Positions 60,895-64,000 of a stretch of 64,000 nt of DNA are shown in pieces. The notes beneath the pieces are model-generated. The model was not told where the DNA came from and made no database searches. It saw only the letters and a program-made list of their open reading frames with translations. The DNA is from Utricularia gibba (Eukaryota; Streptophyta; Magnoliopsida; Lamiales; Lentibulariaceae): contig NEEC01000002.1 of the NCBI GenBank assembly GCA_002189035.1, forward strand, positions 4,239,001 through 4,303,000, written 5' to 3'. The stretch's first letter is position 1. Every line of letters starts with the position of its first letter. The translations under genes were made by a program, and so were the position numbers.

Positions 60895-61485
60895 TAGCCA
60901 CAAAGGGCCATGAAAACAAAAAAAAAAAAAAACAAAATGGAAAGCTAAGGTGTTCTTCCTATCTTAGAGAAGAGGAAGAACCCAAAAGTTATAAGTGTCA
61001 AAAGAAAATGTCAAAAGTTCAAAAGAGAGTGTTCCAAGTTGATTTTATTTCACTCCCTACGTACATTAACTCCTTTTGGTTTTCTTCCCATCATACCTTC
61101 TATCTTGTGTGCACCACCAGCTTTCTTTTGCGTGCAAGTTAACGTTCAATCATTGCTGTAGACTCTTACATGCCGTAAGTCAGGGGCCTTGACTAGTATC
61201 AGTCTTTCGCCCACAATTGTTCCAAGTCGCGTGCAAGGCATGAAAAGTCAGTGTCTGACCTCCTGCAATACTTCTGCACACTCCACGACTTCCTCCTGAC
61301 ATATTTCGGTCAAAGTGTACGAAAAAAATAAAGAAAATATATACAAAATAAAAAATAAAATTTTTCTAAGGAAATAGAATATTTATCAATATAAATCCTA
61401 AATTGGACAACTTAATAGTAGATTAACACAAAATAATATCTAATAAACAACTAGAAAATGTCACTTAATGGACCCTTTTTGTTTT
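60895..61485 (-). repeat. Truncated duplicate of copy C (copy D)
   Basis: Matches 60053-60580 throughout: GTGTTCTTCCT, ACATTAACTCC, TTCTATCTTGTGTG, CATGCCGTAAGTCAG, TCTGACCTCCTGCAA and the end GAAAATGTCACTTAATGG. It lacks the other half of the LTR. Confidence 0.55.
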
Positions 61486-61929
61486 TTAACAAAAGCATGT
61501 AGCATATAAACTAGAGTTCGGCTAAAGACATCCAAAATTGAGGATCGAAATGTGATAAAAAGTGAGTTGATCCTCAAGAGTCAATCTAGGTGCCCATCTT
61601 TTTAGTTAAAGAATAAACCAAAACCTATGTATATATGACTTGGGTCCTTAGATTTCAGTGATGTGATTGATGATTTGGGTATGTGGCTTGTATCTTGTGA
61701 CTTTAATTTCTTAAATCACTTCATTTTTTAGTGTTGTTTCAACCGTGTTTTTTTCCCTTCAAGGTTTTCATGTAAATTCTTGATGTTTATTTTCCATCAG
61801 AATCACAAAAATATAGAAATCAATTTTGAATCAAACACAAATGTTCACAATTTATGTTAAGCTACTTCATAACATTCTCTTGAGCTTTTTAGCTAGATAC
61901 TTACTACTGCTGATGAGAAAAATTATGGA

Positions 61930-63215
61930 GGTGAACCTGCATCATTCATAATGTTAGTTTTTTATTTTATAGTTTTAATTATTTTTATGTAATTTAGTGA
62001 ATATATGAATTTTGTATACAAATGGGCTAAATCCTTTGATTCAACCCATTCTATATCACTAACGCATTTTGAGTCTAGCAACAACTCCCAAAAATCAGGA
62101 GACACAATATGGATTTTGTGAAAGTATCAGGTTGTAGAAGAAAAGCAGCATGAAAGAAGGAGCAATGAGTGCATTGTCACACCAGCAAACTACAAGACAC
62201 GGGCAGGAGCAGTAGAGCTGTCAGAGATTGTACTTGCCTTGGGAAATGAGAGAGGAGAAGACAATTTGGAGCAGAGAGAATCACAAAAGGAGAGCTTCGG
62301 GAGCTTCAGTAGCAGCAACACACAGGGTGCTCCTCCAACACTATGAACACATATCAAAAGAGGAGGAGAAGGAGATTCTCACGAAGAAGACTCTTCATCC
62401 TCAAGAACACTACCAAGATCTAGTTCTACACTACTGTTCCATGTTGTGATTAGTAGCAGATGGAAACAAAACATTTTATCTACTTAGTTTTTAAAACATT
62501 TACTTTCGTTAGTTGTTTGTTTGACAATATTGGAGATATTCTCTTTGATTTATGACTATGAAACCTTGCTTTATTTTCTATACATGAGTAGCTAAACCTT
62601 AGGGATGCCTTAAGGTATAGAATGGTTATGTAGGGCTAGGGTTTGTACTATAATTGGTCATTGTTTCTTAACATTTGTTTCTATCAATTCTCAAGTAGAT
62701 CTAAGGGGGGAACAAGTAGCTTCGCAATTCAAATGCTTGATTTAGAGGTAGACCAATAAATTAAGACGAGAGTGATAAGTATTAGTCCAGGTTAGACTTA
62801 GTGCTATATACTTTGCATGTAGGTAAACCTATTTGAATAGTTGACAATGATATTGATGACTATCTTAGCCAAAAACATGATTAATGACTTGGGTAGACTT
62901 AAGTTGTTTGGAGTTGTGAATATAGGAACATGGTAAATTAAATTACATATCTTAGCACCACATCACCTGAATACCCTTGAGGCTTCTAAGTATTATCTCA
63001 TACTTGTTATTTTTTGCTCTGCAACTTGACCTTACTTAAAGAGTTTGTATGTTATTATTAGTTTGACCTTAGACTAAAACTGAAATTATTATGTGATCTT
63101 GCATAGACTAGAACACATAGCAAGCATTCATTTCTTGTTATCGACCCTGAAAACCACTATGCATGTTTTCTGAACTTGTCTTTTGTGAATAGTAGGGTTT
63201 ATAAATTTATTTGAT
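61930..63215 (+). repeat. Ty3-type LTR and leader, copy related to 31740
   Basis: Non-coding sequence with GGGCTAAATCCTTTGATTC at 62025 (compare 31818) and the end motif TAGGGTTTATAAATTTATTT at 63194, placed directly before a gag fragment. No target duplication found. Confidence 0.45.
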
Positions 63216-63695
63216 ATGGAGTTTGATTTTATTGCAATAATATTCAAATTTTCTATTTATCACTCCGATGATGCTATCAAAGTACATTCATTTCAATTTT
63301 CATTATGGGGATTGGTTAGGAGATGGTTAGACTCTCGACCACCCAAATCTACTTTCACTTTAAAAAAATTGAAAGATGCATATTTGGATAAATATTTTGA
63401 GTCAATAAAGTATTCTAACACCTAGTTTGACATCACCAATTTTTCACAAGATGAGAGATAACATATAGCATCTGCTTGGGAGAAATTCAAGGAAATTACA
63501 TGATTCACGCACAAGCATGATCATAGCCTCACAGCCATAATCATGTGCTTTCATGATGGGTTGATTGTGCAAACAAAGGGATTGCTCAACATGGGTGTTA
63601 GACCCCTAGACCAGGTAAGTCCTAGAAAAGTGTGGGAACTAATGATGAATTTGCAAAATGACAAGCATGATGGACTCAACCAACAAGGAATCTAA
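63216..63695 (+). pseudogene. Ty3-type gag fragment
   Basis: Reads FQFSLWGLVRRWLDSRPPKS, FTLKKLKDAYLDKYFES, then after a stop SAWEKFKEI, HDHSLTAIIMCFHDGL, VQTKGLLNMG, the normal order of the Retrotrans_gag domain. Ends where the inverted LTR fragment begins. Confidence 0.65.
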
Positions 63696-63711
63696 AGACT
63701 GGAGTTCGGGA

Positions 63712-64000
63712 TGATGCATGATGAACGTTAGAACTTATTGCTAAATGTCGCTGTCTGACATGTTCAATGCATCAAAAGAAATCCATTAGTGTGGCAAGCA
63801 TAGGTTGAATCCACAAAAAATGGTTGCAATTTCCCGAAGTCCTTTACATTTACTGAAAATAGGGAGGTTTTCTAGGGGTTTAGATCTCACGTGCGTAAGA
63901 CATAAAATAACACTAGTTGAATAGGACAAGTTACATGGGTGAAAAAGCATAGAAACTAAAAAGGATGTGTATAAAATATAAAGAGAACCATAGAAGTGGA
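63712..64000 (-). repeat. Ty3-type LTR fragment, copy 2, inverted relative to 27400-27700
   Basis: Reverse complement of 27400-27700 by eye: GATGAACGTT, TTGCTAAATGTCGC, CATCAAAAGAAAT, GTGTGGCAAGCA, ACATTTACTGAAAATAGGG versus ACATTTACTATAAATAGGG, TTTTCTAGGGGTTTAG. About 45 bp present in copy 1 are missing here. Runs to the window edge. Confidence 0.65.

Noticed and set aside
1-64000. tRNA, rRNA, CRISPR, organelle insert or viral integration
   Set aside because: No cloverleaf, rRNA core, spacer array, plastid or mitochondrial gene, or viral gene set was recognised by eye; a tRNAscan/Rfam search was not possible.

Overview
This is nuclear DNA of a flowering plant. Genes are split by GT-AG introns, several encode plastid-targeted enzymes, and the gene set is plant-specific (2S albumin, FtsZ2, an AGC-VIII kinase, an FT-type gene). 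Long AT-rich stretches between genes are filled with decayed Copia, Ty3, Mutator, Harbinger and hAT elements. I cannot name the species.

Layout. 0.7-4.4 kb: CARB, the large subunit of plastid carbamoyl-phosphate synthetase (minus). 5-10.4 kb: repeats, including a Copia gag-pol remnant split by a solo LTR. 11.1-17.1 kb: the densest gene block, HISN3 (minus, histidine synthesis), a 2S albumin (plus) and FtsZ2 (minus, plastid division). 17.66-21.84 kb: a complete Mutator-like element with terminal inverted repeats and a 9-bp target duplication, carrying transposase remnants and a Ulp1-type protease gene. 22.76-23.57 kb: an FT-like (florigen family) pseudogene. 24-34 kb: retroelement debris. 35.2-37.6 kb: an AGC-VIII (KIPK/D6PK-type) kinase. 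39.44-47.01 kb: a PIF/Harbinger element with TIRs and TAA target duplication, carrying a dead transposase, a Myb/SANT-like ORF, a captured FCP1/HAD phosphatase-like gene, a 171-bp tandem repeat and a nested solo LTR. 47.6-51.8 kb: a Copia element (minus). 53.3-57.2 kb: DGAT1, acyl-CoA:diacylglycerol acyltransferase (minus, 16 exons). 58.3-64 kb: hAT, solo-LTR and Ty3 remnants.

The host genes do not form a pathway. Two are seed-reserve genes (2S albumin for protein, DGAT1 for oil) and three encode plastid proteins (CARB, HISN3, FtsZ2). The 2S albumin has a seed-type RY motif upstream.

The main quality observation is that three otherwise intact, conserved genes (FtsZ2, HISN3 twice, DGAT1) fail to read through at single-base length differences in or next to homopolymer runs. 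I read these mainly as consensus errors. By contrast, the FT-like gene and the transposases carry real decay (CGA to TGA stops and deletions). The most interesting biology lies in the two DNA transposons that carry host-type genes: a Ulp1 protease in the Mutator element and a phosphatase-like gene in the Harbinger element.
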